Positions 46,631-58,078 of a DNA stretch of 64,000 nt are shown piece by piece. Under the pieces are notes generated by a model. The model ran no database searches and was not told where the DNA came from. It saw nothing but the letters and a program-made list of their open reading frames with translations. Made by a program: the position numbers and the translations under genes. Each line of letters starts with the position of its first letter. Positions within the stretch are counted from its first letter, which is position 1. Source of the DNA: Aspidapion aeneum (taxonomy: Eukaryota > Arthropoda > Insecta > Coleoptera > Brentidae); assembly GCA_963576565.1 (NCBI GenBank), contig CAUYVT010000104.1:558001-622000 (forward strand). The letters are read 5' to 3'.

Positions 46631-46790
46631 CAAGGGGTGATCAGCTGAACCAAATTTGTACACCATCCTACAGGACTTTTAAATAAATTCTTGGTCCTGT
46701 AGTGTTTTGTAGCGTCCTGTATAGTGTCCCGTGGAGTCCTGTAGACAATTTTTATACACCTACTAACTCTGGGCAGCTGATCACCCCTCG
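46631..46790. mobile_element. MITE, AGGGGTGATCAGCTG family, complete
   Basis: The ends AAGGGGTGATCAGCTG and CAGCTGATCACCCCT are inverted repeats. The 160-bp interior is shared with 15881-16028. Flanking GTTTTTAT and TTTTTTAT agree at seven of eight bases, suggesting an 8-bp target duplication and a hAT-type origin. Confidence 0.8.
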
Positions 46791-47600
46791 TTTTTTATAT
46801 TCTATGCCAAATTTCCTTAAAAATGATGTCGGTGTCACACTAAGAGCTGGGCAGTACTTACCTTAAAAGTGCTTGAAGCACTTTGTAAATATGGTGCTAA
46901 GACTTTGGAGCAATTACTTTGAATAAAGGCCCAAGTACTCTGTCACAAATGTCACATTGGTAAATTTAATTTCTTTAAATAAAAACTCAATGGATTAAAA
47001 ATTTATTTATTTTTTACAAAAAGTAACTGGTCCCAAAAAGTTTTGCATGTTTTGAAAAGTCTATTGTCATACTTTAAATTTGAAAATATTATACAAGAGG
47101 GTCAAAAAACATCATGAAATACCATTCAGAGTAAACATTCTTTATTTTTCAGTTTGGAGGAAAGTGACAAAAAAAAATTTTAAACCCAAAGACTAGATTA
47201 AAGAAAAGAAACTTTAGAATTAATGCTTTACATTGTTTTTTTTATTTCCCACTTTGCTAAAAAACTAAGGGCTGTTTATTCTTAATACTATTTAATTATT
47301 TGTTTATTTTTGACACCCCTAAATAATATTTTTAAATTTAAAGTATCGCAATAGACAAAACAAGCAGAACTTTTTATGAAAAGTGACATTTTGCAAAAAA
47401 ATAATTTTTATTCATTTGTCCTACTCTTTGAGCTTCTTTTCTTTTTCCTTTTGCAGTCCCTCTCCTGTCAATGGGTATATACTATATAATTTTTTTAATT
47501 TCACGTAAAACCTTCCCAGAAGTTGAGAGTGATAAAGATAAAGATAGAGATACTTAAGAAATAATACATTCTAAAACAATTTTTTTTTAGATTAGATGCC
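46791..47600. other. AT-rich spacer
   Basis: Nothing recognisable. Confidence 0.4.
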
Positions 47601-48429
47601 ACAAAAGGAATAAAAAGGCAGATTTTAATTATACTTAACTTTAAAATCACAAGTAATTATTTTTATAATATCGTTATATATCCTGCAGACGTTGTAAGAA
47701 AAGGACCGATTAAAAATAGCTCTTCGATGAAGAGGTATAGTCAATCTACCCTTAAGTCTCAAGCCAAGATTGTACACGTGTGTTCTGTGTGTTACTTTTT
47801 CACTTAAGTATGGTGGACTTTTATAGAAAATAATTTTGTGAAATAAACATGCGCTATCAAGTTTTCGCCTACTGGCCATGTCCAGCCAATTTGCTATTTG
47901 ATTTTCTGATTCCGAACAAAAAACGAAGACAACTCTTTTGAACTTTTTGAATTATTTTTTTATCTTCAAGTGCTAGACATGGATCATAAACTACATCACA
48001 AAATGTGAAATGAGATAATACAAATATATCGCAAAGTTGAATTTTAAGTTTTTGGTTTAATATTTGGCGATGTGAATATAGTAGCTTTAGGTTCATGTAA
48101 GCACTCTTAAGACACTTTGTTACATGATCAGAGAATCTCAGCCCCGTATTCAGAATCAACCCAAGATTTCTAGTGGACCTGGTGAATGACAATGCATCAT
48201 TTGATATTTTGATTTTTAAGGTGATTTTAAGAATGTTCTTATTTTTGCCAAATACCATAATATTTGACTTTGTCGGATTAATCGAAAGCTGATGTTCTAT
48301 CGAGTTCTCGCACAGCTTGTTCAAATCAGAGTTAATTTGTTGTTCAGCAAGAATAAGATTTTCAAAGATAAAATTATATTTAACTTGCCATTGCCATATT
48401 AACTTTGAAGCCATTGGAATAAAATCCAA
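47601..48429 (-). pseudogene. Jockey/CR1-type LINE RT, thumb and C-terminus
   Basis: The minus-strand frame 48429-47869 reads INSDLNKLCENSIEHQLSIN, PTKSNIMVFGKN, TRNLGLILNTGLRFSDHVTK, HFTFCDVVYDPCL and KVQKSCLRFLFGIRK. This is the region downstream of the catalytic YADD motif, which itself is missing. After a frameshift at about 47875 it continues as DSACLFHKIIFYKSPPYLSE and ends IYNDIIKIITC. It is 5'-truncated and belongs to a different LINE family from those at 34.5 kb and 18.5 kb. Confidence 0.85.
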
Positions 48430-48675
48430 TTTTTATATCTTAAAGAAATGTCGTGAACACCAATGTAAAAAAAGTGCTGTATTATTTTTTGATATAATAT
48501 AAATATTAAAAATAGATCTTGGTACTTGTACTTAGTAAAATAGAATAATTTTCTTTAGATTAAAGTAAAACTGTACCCGCATATCTTTCTAGTAATAAAA
48601 GATTATAAATTATATCTCTATATAGTCTCCCTTATTAATTAGTTAAATAATTACTTATTAGGGTCACTTCACTCA

Positions 48676-48847
48676 GTGCACACCTAGGCATAGGTCTTAA
48701 AGGGAAGCCGAGACCTCTTGGGGGAGGGGGGGGGGCGAAGCCTCATGATGTCGAATTTTAAGCTATTTTTTGTGTTTTTTCATGAAATATGTAAAAAATG
48801 TAAGGCTTGTGGGGGCCTCGGGGCCCAGGCCCTGGGTGCGTCCATGC
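48676..48847. mobile_element. hAT-like MITE related to that at 16992
   Basis: It shares GAGACCTCTTG, a G tract, CATGAAATATGT and a GGGCCC-rich end with 16992-17175. The flanks TTCACTCA and TTCACCCC agree at six of eight bases. The ends are more diverged than in the other copies. Confidence 0.55.
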
Positions 48848-49198
48848 TTCACCCCACAATTTACCTTACAATAATTTAACTTACCAGAAGGCAACTCAGA
48901 CTAATGTAAGATAACTTTTTGTGCAAAACTGTTGCTTTTTTAATGGCATAAAATATTGTCCGTATATAAAGTCTAAGTAAAAAACTAAAAATAAAGAATT
49001 TTATCGTAAGTTAGTCCCAGTTGGCTTAGGAAACATAAATTATGTAAGGAAAATGTTAAGGCTGAAACAGCCACTACAGGGTTTTAAAAAAATTAAATTA
49101 AAGCTTTTGTATAAAAAAAAGTACTGTTTCAATAAAAGTCAATAATAATATAATTTTTTAAAAAACACAATAAAGTGTAGAAATTACATTATATCATA
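48848..49198. other. AT-rich spacer
   Basis: Nothing recognisable. Confidence 0.4.
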
Positions 49199-49200
49199 TA

Positions 49201-51685
49201 CAGGGTGTTAATAAAGTATGTAGCCAAACTTCAGGGGGCGATTCCTGGAGTCATTTTAGGAAGAAAAGTTTAAATAAGCATAGGTCCGAAAATGCATATT
49301 CAGCAAGATACAGGGTGTAAAACTTTGAAAAAAAAAATGTTTTTTGTAAATATCTTCAACATCGTTCGCTTGATTTCATTGAAAATTGGCAGAGATATTT
49401 CTTGTATAAAGGGCCTACTTTGGCTCTAAAGAAGTTGCAATTAGCAAGTCCAGTGGGTACCAGGGATGACCTTAGCAAATACTTTGTTAAAAAAAAGTGT
49501 ACGCCAATGACTTTTTTGACATTTTTGTATTTTTTTTGTATTGTCCAATTCAAAGTACATCTTTTAGGTCTCTTGTATTTTTATCACTACTTGCTCTATT
49601 TTCGAGATAAAAGATAAAAAGCATTTCATTACAAAACAAATTTCACGGTGGTATAACACTCTTTTAAAAGTGATTTCTCTAAAATTTTTATTTAGAATTT
49701 GAGGAAGCATTTATAATTCATAATCAAACAGGTTATACTACAGAAGTTGCTGAAAGTGTGCTTCATTAACTTCAATACAAGAATGAAGTCTTCTTACCAT
49801 TGATTGACGAACAAGCTGAAATATTCCCGGTGTTTGCCTTATTCGATCACAAGAATAACTATCCTTTGTCTTAATTCTTCCTCTTTGTTGAGTGGAGTTT
49901 CGTAAACGAAAGATTTTAAATGTCCCCAGAGGAAAAAATCTAAGTGATTTAGGTCTGGTGATCTTGGTGGCCATGACTGTGGACCGCTCGACCAATCCAA
50001 TGTCCTTCGTAATGTTCATTCAAAAACTGACGTGCGACAATGCTAAAATGAGGCGGGGCACCATCATGCATGAACCACATTCCTGCTCTTACTGCCAAAG
50101 GGACATTTTCTAAAAGCTCTGGTAGCTCAAATTCCAAAAAAAAACGATAGTGGTCACCATTTAATCGCATTGGCAAAAAATGGGGCCCGATAAGGTTGTC
50201 ATTTACAATACCAACCCACACATTTACTAAGAACTGTTGTTGAAAATTATCTTCAATTACTGCATGAGGGTTTTCGTCACACCAGACATGATTGTTATGA
50301 AAGTTCATAATCGCATTTCTTGAAAAACAGGCTTCATCCGTAAATAATATTTGACTTAAAAACCTGGGAGATGCCTCTTGTTGTTGGAGAAACCAAGTGC
50401 AATAGTTTAAACGCTGGGGGAAATCAGTAGGTAGCAGAGCTTGAACACGCTGTAGATGGTAAGGGTACAGCTGGTAATCTCGTAAAATTTCCCATACAGT
50501 TACGTGATTTATGTCTAATTGACGTGCAATTTTTCTCGTACTTGTACCAGGATTTTGTTCAATTTAATGCAATACCGCTTCTTCTTGCTCCACCGTTCTA
50601 CGTACTGCAGGCCTCCCTACAGCATCCCTCCTCTCAAACGTACCTGACTGGCATAACCGTTCATGTATTCTTACAAATGTTTGTCTGTGTGGTAGAATTC
50701 GGTTGGGATGTCTCTCTGCATAAATACGTCTTGCCTCTCTTGCATTACTTTGGGCCATCCCATAAACAAAATGCATTTCTGCCATTTCTGCGTTTGTAAA
50801 TTGCACCATTCTCTAGCATACGTAACTTTTAGAGCTAATTAATCAATTAATTAACACATTTAATTACCACGTAAAAAAATGAAACTTACTTATACGATAT
50901 TGTTTATCGTTGTAATGGGACTTTGTCAAATTTTTGATATTGTTGATTGTTACCATGGGACTTATCAAATTTTGACAGTTTTGTTTTTCTTTCATTCCAC
51001 GACATTCCATTTTTTCTAAAAAGTCATATTTTTAGTTGTGCTGTCTGAAAACTTATAAGAATGGCAAAAAAATTACTGCCGTACAATTAATTTTTATTAT
51101 TATTGGTTAAGGTGTGCACCTAGATGCCGCTGGACTTAACAAATTTATTTTAATTTGGACTTTTGCACCTTAACAAAATACTAGTTCCCAATTTCCCCTA
51201 AATTTTGTAAACAAAAATTACCCAGAAAAGACTATTTTTTTTTAACCGTAAAATGTTTTTTCCAAATAAAATGCTTTTTATTTTTTTATCTGGAAAACCG
51301 AGCAAGTAATAAAAAAAACAAAAGACATAAAAGATGTATTTTTAGTTGGACAATACGCCAAAAATGTCAAAAAAGTCATTGGCGTACACTTTTTTTAACA
51401 AAGTATTTGCTAAGGTCATCCCTGGTACGCCACTGGACTTGCTAATTGCAACTTCTTTAGAGCCAAAGTAAGCCCTTTATACTTAAAATATCTCTGCTAA
51501 TTTCCAATGAAATCAAGCGAAAGATGTTGAAGATATTTACAAAAAACAATTTTTTTTTCAAAGTTTAACACCCTGTATCTTGCTGGATATGCATTTTCGG
51601 ACCTATGCTTATTTGAACTTTTCTTCCTAAAATGACTCCTGGAATCGCCACCTGAAGTTTGGCTACATGCTTTATTAACACCCTG
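49201..51685 (-). mobile_element. Tc1/mariner-type DNA transposon with about 440-bp inverted repeats
   Basis: It begins CAGGGTGTTAATAAAGTATG and ends with the reverse complement (CATGCTTTATTAACACCCTG), flanked by TA on both sides. The inverted repeats extend inward to about 49650 and 51245 (shared GACTTTTTTGACATTTTTG, AGAAGTTGCAATTAGCAAGT and many more blocks). Total length 2,485 bp. The single gene inside is a transposase on the minus strand. TA duplication and transposase type place it in the IS630-Tc1-mariner superfamily. Confidence 0.9.
49738..50809 (-). pseudogene. IS630-Tc1-mariner transposase (DUF4817-like N-terminus)
   Basis: The N-terminus MVQFTNAEMAEMHFVYGMAQ with ERHPNRILPHRQTF is the helix-turn-helix of the DUF4817 type found in insect transposases. 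After a stop near 50566, a second DNA-binding helix region (GTSTRKIARQL) and the catalytic core follow: first D in LFTDEACF, CDENPHAV, second D in MHDGAPPHF. After a frameshift near 49995, SPDLNHLDFFLWG carries the third acidic residue, about 36 residues after the second D counted across the break. A further frame change precedes the C-terminus. The inactivating breaks mean it could not act by itself. Confidence 0.88.
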
Positions 51686-51687
51686 TA

Positions 51688-52300
51688 TATTGGGGGCAAT
51701 TCTTTAAAATTTGAAATAATTTGAAACAATCTGACGCCTCAAATTTTAGCCCTAAATCATGGCAACATCGTAAATTTCAGTTTTTTGTACAGCGTCAAAA
51801 ACCGAAAAATGAGGAAAAATATAATCTAAAACCAACCTACCTTTAAACTCGATTGCTGATAATTCAATATTTTTCCGGGATTGTTGATGATGCACAGGTT
51901 CTTAAAAAATTGTATTTTTCCGGAAAAAAACAATAACAAAACCATGAGACGTTTTTCTTACTTCGGTAAAGTCAGATTCAAATAACACGAACATGCAAAG
52001 CGAACCAAACCGAATGGCTAAGTACAGCCGACCACAAAATCAAACGTAATATTATTTTAACGAAATCAAATGAATTTTAGGAAGGAGAACTATTAGGGTT
52101 GATAAGTTTATGAAAAAAAAATAATTTTCGGATTTATTGTAACCCGTGGCCCAAAAAATAACCTTTGAAATTCATAAATATCAAACTTGTTATTATTATC
52201 ATATAATTAAAAATAATCTTTGTCTAATATTTCTTATGATCAGGTATGAGACGAGATAGAAAAAAAGTCTGCCAAACCCAGGTTATAAAGGTTAGGTTCA
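51688..52300. other. AT-rich spacer
   Basis: Nothing recognisable beyond a CCAAACCGAATGG motif at about 52001-52016. Confidence 0.4.
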
Positions 52301-52308
52301 GGTCTGCT

Positions 52309-52960
52309 ACAGGGTGACCTTAAAATCTATTATAGATTTGTTTCGAAATTCTAGTTCTCTACTTAACAATAAAAAGTTGAAAATAGCCCAAAAAGCTAAA
52401 CTATGTATTAACGGATTATTTTAAATTTAGGTTCAGGGGGTGAGTTACAGGGTGATATCAAAAATAGTTGTACAATTTACATTGTTAAAAACAACTTTGT
52501 CAGGAGTTTTACTTAGCAAACAAGAGTTAGAAATACCTTAAAAAATCATATCACTAACTTATTGTATTACCTTTAGAGCCAGCAAGTGAGCTACAGGGTG
52601 ATATCGAAATTACTAGTGTATTTTTCTAAAAATCACATTTTTAGAAAACAATGTTGTCAAGAGCTTTCGTTATCAAAAAATGGTTAGGAACACGTTAAAA
52701 AATCATAACATTAACTGACTGTATTACCCTTAGATCCTTGGAGTAAGGTACAGGGTGATATCAAAATTAGTAAAACACTTTTGTAAAAATCACAATTTTA
52801 AAAATCAACTTTATCAGGAGTCTTGGTGAGCAAAAAATAGTTAGGAATATGTAAACAAACCACACCATTCACTAACTGCGTTACATTTAGGTCCAGTACG
52901 TAAGATACTAGTATTAAATTTTTTTATAAATCATATTTTTAAAAATAACTTTTGGCTTCA
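52309..52960 (+). repeat. Tandem array of about 150-bp ACAGGGTGATATC units
   Basis: ACAGGGTGA begins at 52309, 52447, 52593 and 52750, with a diverged fifth start near 52900. Each unit has, in order, ACAGGGTGATATC, AAAATCACATTTT, TTGTCAGGAG, AAATAGTTAGGAA and a CTAACT...GTATTACC tail. Units are moderately diverged. Confidence 0.85.
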
Positions 52961-53121
52961 CCTTACTGTTTACAAACCTTGAACATATAAGTTAGGGTTT
53001 CTTGAGCGATCTATTAAAAGAATATTACGTTAATTACTTTTCCGAACAATTTTACTTTTTCGCATCATTTTTACTTTCCTCGCGATTTTTTCCGCACGTC
53101 CAAATTGCAAGAACCTTCCCG

Positions 53122-53395
53122 TCCACAATCGTTTTGAAATGAAAACCCGTCCTCCTACACACAAGTTTCATTTTCAAGAAGTGCTGCTGTACCGATGCTA
53201 CCAGAAGCACCGAATGAAGAATCCTGTATTGTGTTACAGCCTGTACAGACCAATATACCTTCCTCCATTCACTACAGTAGTAATTCTAAGCAGCAAACTG
53301 ATCAAGGCATTTCTGTAGTGGGCCAAACACCAACCAATCAAATTCCAATAAGAAATGACGTTATTCAAGATGTTGCGGCATCTGATGTATATTGA
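53122..53395 (+). other. Unrecognised open reading frame, possible terminal exon
   Basis: The frame is open from about 53122, and from the first methionine (53195) gives 66 residues, MLPEAPNEESCIVLQPVQTN onward, then a stop. It is rich in Q, S, N and P and could be a disordered region. It follows several CCGCAC-type motifs and precedes an AATAAA at about 53506. No domain is recognisable. It may be the last exon of a gene carried in the 52.3-55.15 kb structure, or chance. Confidence 0.25.
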
Positions 53396-53579
53396 AGCAT
53401 GCAACAAACAGAAAGTGCACTTTTAATTTCAATATCTACCATCGTTAACTTTTTCGTTGTTGTTAATTAAATGTTCTTTACATAAAGTTTCTTTTTAATA
53501 TATCATAATAAAAAAATCCTGATTTATTATTTTTCCGTGCATAAAAAAATCAAGTAAAAATAAAAGTTAAAAAAACGTA

Positions 53580-53910
53580 CGGAAAAGTAACTTTTCCGCA
53601 CTAGTGCTGAAAAATTTGTTTTCCGCACGATTTTTGTTTTGTTAAAAATGAAGATATTTAGGACTCATTAAATGATTGATGTAACTATTCTATCTTACGT
53701 ATCATTTTCTAGCATTATTATAAAATCTTTGCGAATTAAAACATGTTTTTTGATAAAGAAGATGGACAAAAACACTCGCAGGAAAAACATTCTACCTAAT
53801 TCTTGCGGAAACTATCTTTTCCATCCTTGACGGCTTGCGCGAACTCCGCTCCGCGTCGTTTGAGCAACTGCCGTCGCGTGCGGAAAAGTACCTCTTTCCG
53901 CACTTGTTAG
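53580..53910. repeat. CTTTTCCGCAC/GTGCGGAAAAG motif cluster
   Basis: CGGAAAAGTAACTTTTCCG (palindrome) and CACTAGTGC, then TTTTCCGCACG, with further GTGCGGAAAAGTACC and TTTCCGCAC at 53877-53903. The same motifs occur at 20150-20515. The GC-rich CGCGAACTCCGCTCCGCGTC stretch at 53837 is conspicuous. Confidence 0.55.
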
Positions 53911-53984
53911 GTAAATAATAGTTATTTTGCCTAACAATTAAAAGCCTTAGCGATCAAAAAAATATTTATGTAAAAGATATTTAA

Positions 53985-54200
53985 AATTTAAAGATAAAAG
54001 ACCTTAGGTGGGATGAAACAACTGCTTTTGTTGATTTGGAGTTTTCAGTAAAAATAGCTAAAGAAGTAAAGAAATATATCCCTTTATCAGACAACCATTT
54101 CAATATCTATGTAAAGGTACATGTATTAACAGATTTTTTGAAAGAAATGCAAAATATTGAGTCGCTTCACTTTGGAAGAAGTCTATATACAAGTAATTAA
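53985..54200 (+). other. Unrecognised coding-like fragment
   Basis: 71 codons without a start: KDLRWDETTAFVDLEFSVKI, AKEVKKYIPLSDNHFNIYVK, VHVLTDFLKEMQNIESLHF, then TAA. The composition looks like a globular protein rather than random AT-rich frame. No family is recognised. Confidence 0.25.
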
Positions 54201-54229
54201 ATAAAACTAAGAACGACGTACGGGACAAA

Positions 54230-55010
54230 AATATTTGTGTGCAGGTTGTTGCTTGTCAATGTAAATAAATGTAATATTTATTATGTGTATTTGTACATTT
54301 TTATATTGAGAAAGCTTAATAATTATAAGGATTTGATTTGGCTCGGTTTGGTTATGTCAAATAGATAACTTGGGTGTCAAAATGTTGCCTAAGAAACATG
54401 TAAATTTGTGAAATAACAACGAAGACAGGCAGTTTTTTCCTGTAAATAAATGTGCAGATTTTTATATTTATTGTGTATGTTTGTAAATGTTTACATTAGG
54501 CAAGCCTAGTGAAGGCTTTTGTTTCTTACATTAAATATATATTTTAGGGCCAAGATTCTAAAATATCTTGTAAATTTGTTAATTAACAAATCAAACAAAT
54601 ATAAAATATTTGTAAAAAATTTTTAATTTACTATTTGTATTTGTTAATTTTTATATTGACCAACTGGTTCGGTTTGATTCTATTAATTGTATATTTTGGA
54701 TGAAAATTTTTTGTCAAATAAGCATGTAAATTTGTGAATCAACAACGAAGGCAGGCAGGTTTTTCTGTAAATAATTATTGTACATTTTTATATTGACCAA
54801 CCTTATTTATATGGGTTTGGTTCGGTTTGGTTATACTTGATATGTATTATAAAGCCATGGTTTTTTCAAACTAACTTGTGAATTTGTAAAAGAACAACGA
54901 ACCAAGTTGTTGTAACTAATAAGTTTTAATGACAAAATTTTATCATATTAACTTGTAAATTTGTCAAATAAATAGTAAAAGCTTTTCACGTAAATATATG
55001 TGAATATTTT
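54230..55010 (+). repeat. Degenerate tandem repeat, about 190-bp units
   Basis: Four to five diverged units. Each contains TTGTGAAATAACAACGAAG, GGCAGG-TTTTTCTGTAAATAA, TTTTTATATTGACCAA and a TTTGGTTCGGTTTGGTTA block, in that order. Confidence 0.7.
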
Positions 55011-55015
55011 TGGAT

Positions 55016-55150
55016 TTTTTTATTCATTTCACCCTGTAGCTCACCTCCCTTGTTTTTAAAAACGTGATTTTTAAAAATCTTTACTGCTATTTAGATATCA
55101 CCCTGCAGTTTACCTACTGGAAGCAAATGTAATAAATTTAGTAAGTGTGG
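55016..55150 (-). repeat. Inverse copies of the 150-bp ACAGGGTGATATC unit
   Basis: TTCACCCTGTAGCTCACC and TAGATATCACCCTGCAG are reverse complements of the unit start in the array at 52309-52960, with AAAATCACGTTTTTAAAA between. Opposed arrays at both ends give a foldback layout for 52.3-55.15 kb. Confidence 0.7.
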
Positions 55151-55160
55151 CCAATTAAAA

Positions 55161-58048
55161 TGCGTTGGGTGACATTTGTGGCAGCTTAAAGACGTTGTAG
55201 CTCACCTCCCTTGTTTTTAAAAACATTTTGTGACACTGTAATTAGAATAACAACAATTTGCCAGCTTGTGACACAACAAAACCACTGAATAATTAAACAG
55301 ATATCTGGAAGCAGAACTGTATTTTCCAGCTAGGTAAAACATTGATATCTAACTTTTATACAGTGGAGAAGGGGGGGTTCAGAAATAAGAAAATTTTACG
55401 TGCGCCACAGTGTTTTAATATCAATGTTTTACAAAGAAGATCTTGATTAAAATACAGTTCAACCCAAACGTTGTAGCCAAACAATGAAATTCTACCTACT
55501 TCCGAGGCTTCAAGAATATTTGTGTAATTAAAAAAAAACCAAAAAAAAATTGACTAATAGACAAAATAAAATTCTACAAGACTGAATTAAGATGACAAAA
55601 CTAGAAGCACTTTACAGGTAGATGGACTCCTTTAACAGGTCATAGTGTACCTACATCTGAGTCAGTAGTGTGAGACTCCATTATATAAATGATTGAAAAA
55701 AAATAAATATACTTCCAAAATTATTCTGTCATAGGGGAGATCTGGACCAAATATATGCTGTCATCATTCTACATTGGGTAGAATGAGACAGACAGCAACC
55801 CAGTCCGAGATCCACCCCATGAGGTAGAACAGTGTAAAGAAACCGCTAAAAAAAATATAACCTCATCTCTCTTTTGTCTCTGCAAAGTTGGTTCATTGGA
55901 TTGTACAAATAACACAAAGATTTAGTTCATCTTGTATAATTCAATGGTAAAATCAAATAAAATTACCGGAAACATAAAAAAAATAAATGAAATGGATGAA
56001 AACAAGGGCCAAAATAGCAAAGCACTTTAAATTTCACAGAAAAATTATCTTAAATATACCACAAAATTGGGGCTATGACGTCATACCTTTATCTTGCGTT
56101 CACAAGAAGTGTTAAAATTAAACTGTGCAAAATTATATATGGAAAGATTATGTCTAAATGATATTGTGAAAATTATATATGAAAAAAAAAATAGTTAAAG
56201 CTTGCTCCTACCTTGGTCCTTCAATTATTTAATAATTATTGGTGTTTTATTCGGTAAACCTGCAAGTGTTTTTGGTTTCCCGACATACTCCTGCTACTCT
56301 TCTAAAGATCCCTTAGCACATGGTACTAGGGCAGCACATGGTTGTGGAAGGGTTGTGGGATCCTTGCCCGAGCGTAAAACCCTTTCCCAGGGTTACAACT
56401 GGCTCGTCGATGGAACAGAACCTCGTTCCACCAGCACAACTGTCCCGTCGATGGAATGGACGGTGCACTGCTCTTATTTCCCGTACAAATGGCGTAGGCC
56501 GACTTAAATCCCCCTCAGAGGGTATGAGCGTCACTCCAGGATTCGCCTAAACACGACGGACTCAGTTCTACAGTTTCTGGGATATCTCCTGCAATCGCTG
56601 CAGTGCCAATAACCAAAAACAAAGGCGATCCCAGAAACTGTTGTCGACCCAGCCAAAATTCGTTAGGAAGAGACAAAGCACTTTGTCGAGAACACAAAAA
56701 AATGAAGTGGCCGGAAACCGTTTTGTAAATGTGGTGGGGGACAGTAAAACGCAATACCAACCTAATTTTCCCGGTTAGATTCAAATAAGGATGCAAACCT
56801 ATTTAAAAAAAACGCTCTCACCAAAAGAAACCCTAAATGCGGTTTCCGAAACTGGAGGAAAAACCCGCGGTTTTCAAACTAACCAATGAGGAAATACACC
56901 AATATTTCCATACCGGTATATAGCGGGCAGCATCGACCAAGGGGACATTGAAAATAGGTAAAACGCGCATTGAGGTCTATTTCCACGGTTGAAATTTTTA
57001 TAACAAGGACGTCGAGACACCCTCCATACATAGACCGAACATTTGCCTACTGGACCCCTGCCGACATAGCAAGTAGGAGGAAAATAACCAGACAGACTAT
57101 AAGAAGCTCAGCATTGAAACCATCAACTGTAAAATCAATTACTGGAGATCAGAGCTTGCATCAAACCCAGGAATATTCGAACACTCAACCAATTCCCATA
57201 TGAGTAAAGCTACTGAGTGTAGAATTTAGTTGTATTTTAGTTAAAGTCTTAGTCAAAAGTTTCCTTTGCTCTTTATAGATGTTTTCTCTAAGATTCATAT
57301 GGTTTGACGCCATTTTTGTAAAACATTTCTACATTAATAAAATTGTTTCTGAACCTGAACCTAAAAATACACACTGAACTACTGCTTAAACTCGGCACAA
57401 GAGTGTTCAGATGTTAACTCACACGATTTCGTTTATTCTTTTAGTCTTGGTTTTTATCCCTCGTTTATCTCCCATTCACAAAAGTGCATAACTTGTATTT
57501 ATTTTATCTTCTCCTCATCAAATTAATAAAGATATCAAAGGGGCGGAGCCTTGGTTGTTACTGGTCAAACCGTGGACCTAAATATGTTTTCGTGCTATCA
57601 CAACTAGCTATGAGGTTCGGATTGTCCCAATATCCTCGAAAATAAACGTAAGGGAATGAAATGTTCATCTAAATGTTTCCTTCCTGTTACTGAAAGCATT
57701 TGTGATGCGGCAACGCCGCCATTCCCCAGCTGTTTATTCTCGTGAACGACAAAGAAAATCACAAAATTCCACAGATAAAAACAAAACAGTCAAAAGTTTT
57801 TATGTGATTTTCCCGAAACCTGTGATCTTAAATTCCAATTACGATGTCCAGATAATACGGTGTGCGTAGTGTCCACAGTAATTCGATGGAATGTCTCCTT
57901 TATAAGGTAACTTTTTGGACACTATATAACCTCCAAACCTAGCTCTATAAAATACCCTTAATTTGTGTACAGAAAGACGAGCCGAAAAGCCTTGATTATT
58001 TACCCAAACAAGCAAATATGTAACGTTGCCTTAAACGTAAAAATGACA
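55161..58048 (-). mobile_element. Probable 3' LTR (2.89 kb) of the gypsy element, intron-less copy
   Basis: Direct repeat of 39990-43346. It lies 25 bp beyond the pol stop of the minus-strand gypsy element, in the position of its 3' LTR. It lacks the 188-bp intron-like insert and a further segment of about 115 bp present in the other copy. At 55196-55224 it carries 29 bp that match the neighbouring array at 55035-55063 and are absent from the other copy. The 5' LTR would lie right of the window. Confidence 0.62.
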
Positions 58049-58050
58049 CT

Positions 58051-58078
58051 TCAAGACGATTAACCTAAAAAGGTTAAT
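58051..58078. repeat. Perfect hairpin between pol and LTR
   Basis: CGATTAACCT and AGGTTAATCG are a perfect 10-bp inverted repeat (58056-58079) with a 4-base loop, just downstream of the pol stop. It might be an RNA structure at the 3' end of the element; no classic polypurine tract is visible beside it. Confidence 0.6.

Noticed and set aside
57538..57560. Host gene or tRNA within the repeated 3-kb unit
   Set aside because: No cloverleaf or box A/B arrangement could be supported, and both copies share the sequence as part of the LTR-like repeat.
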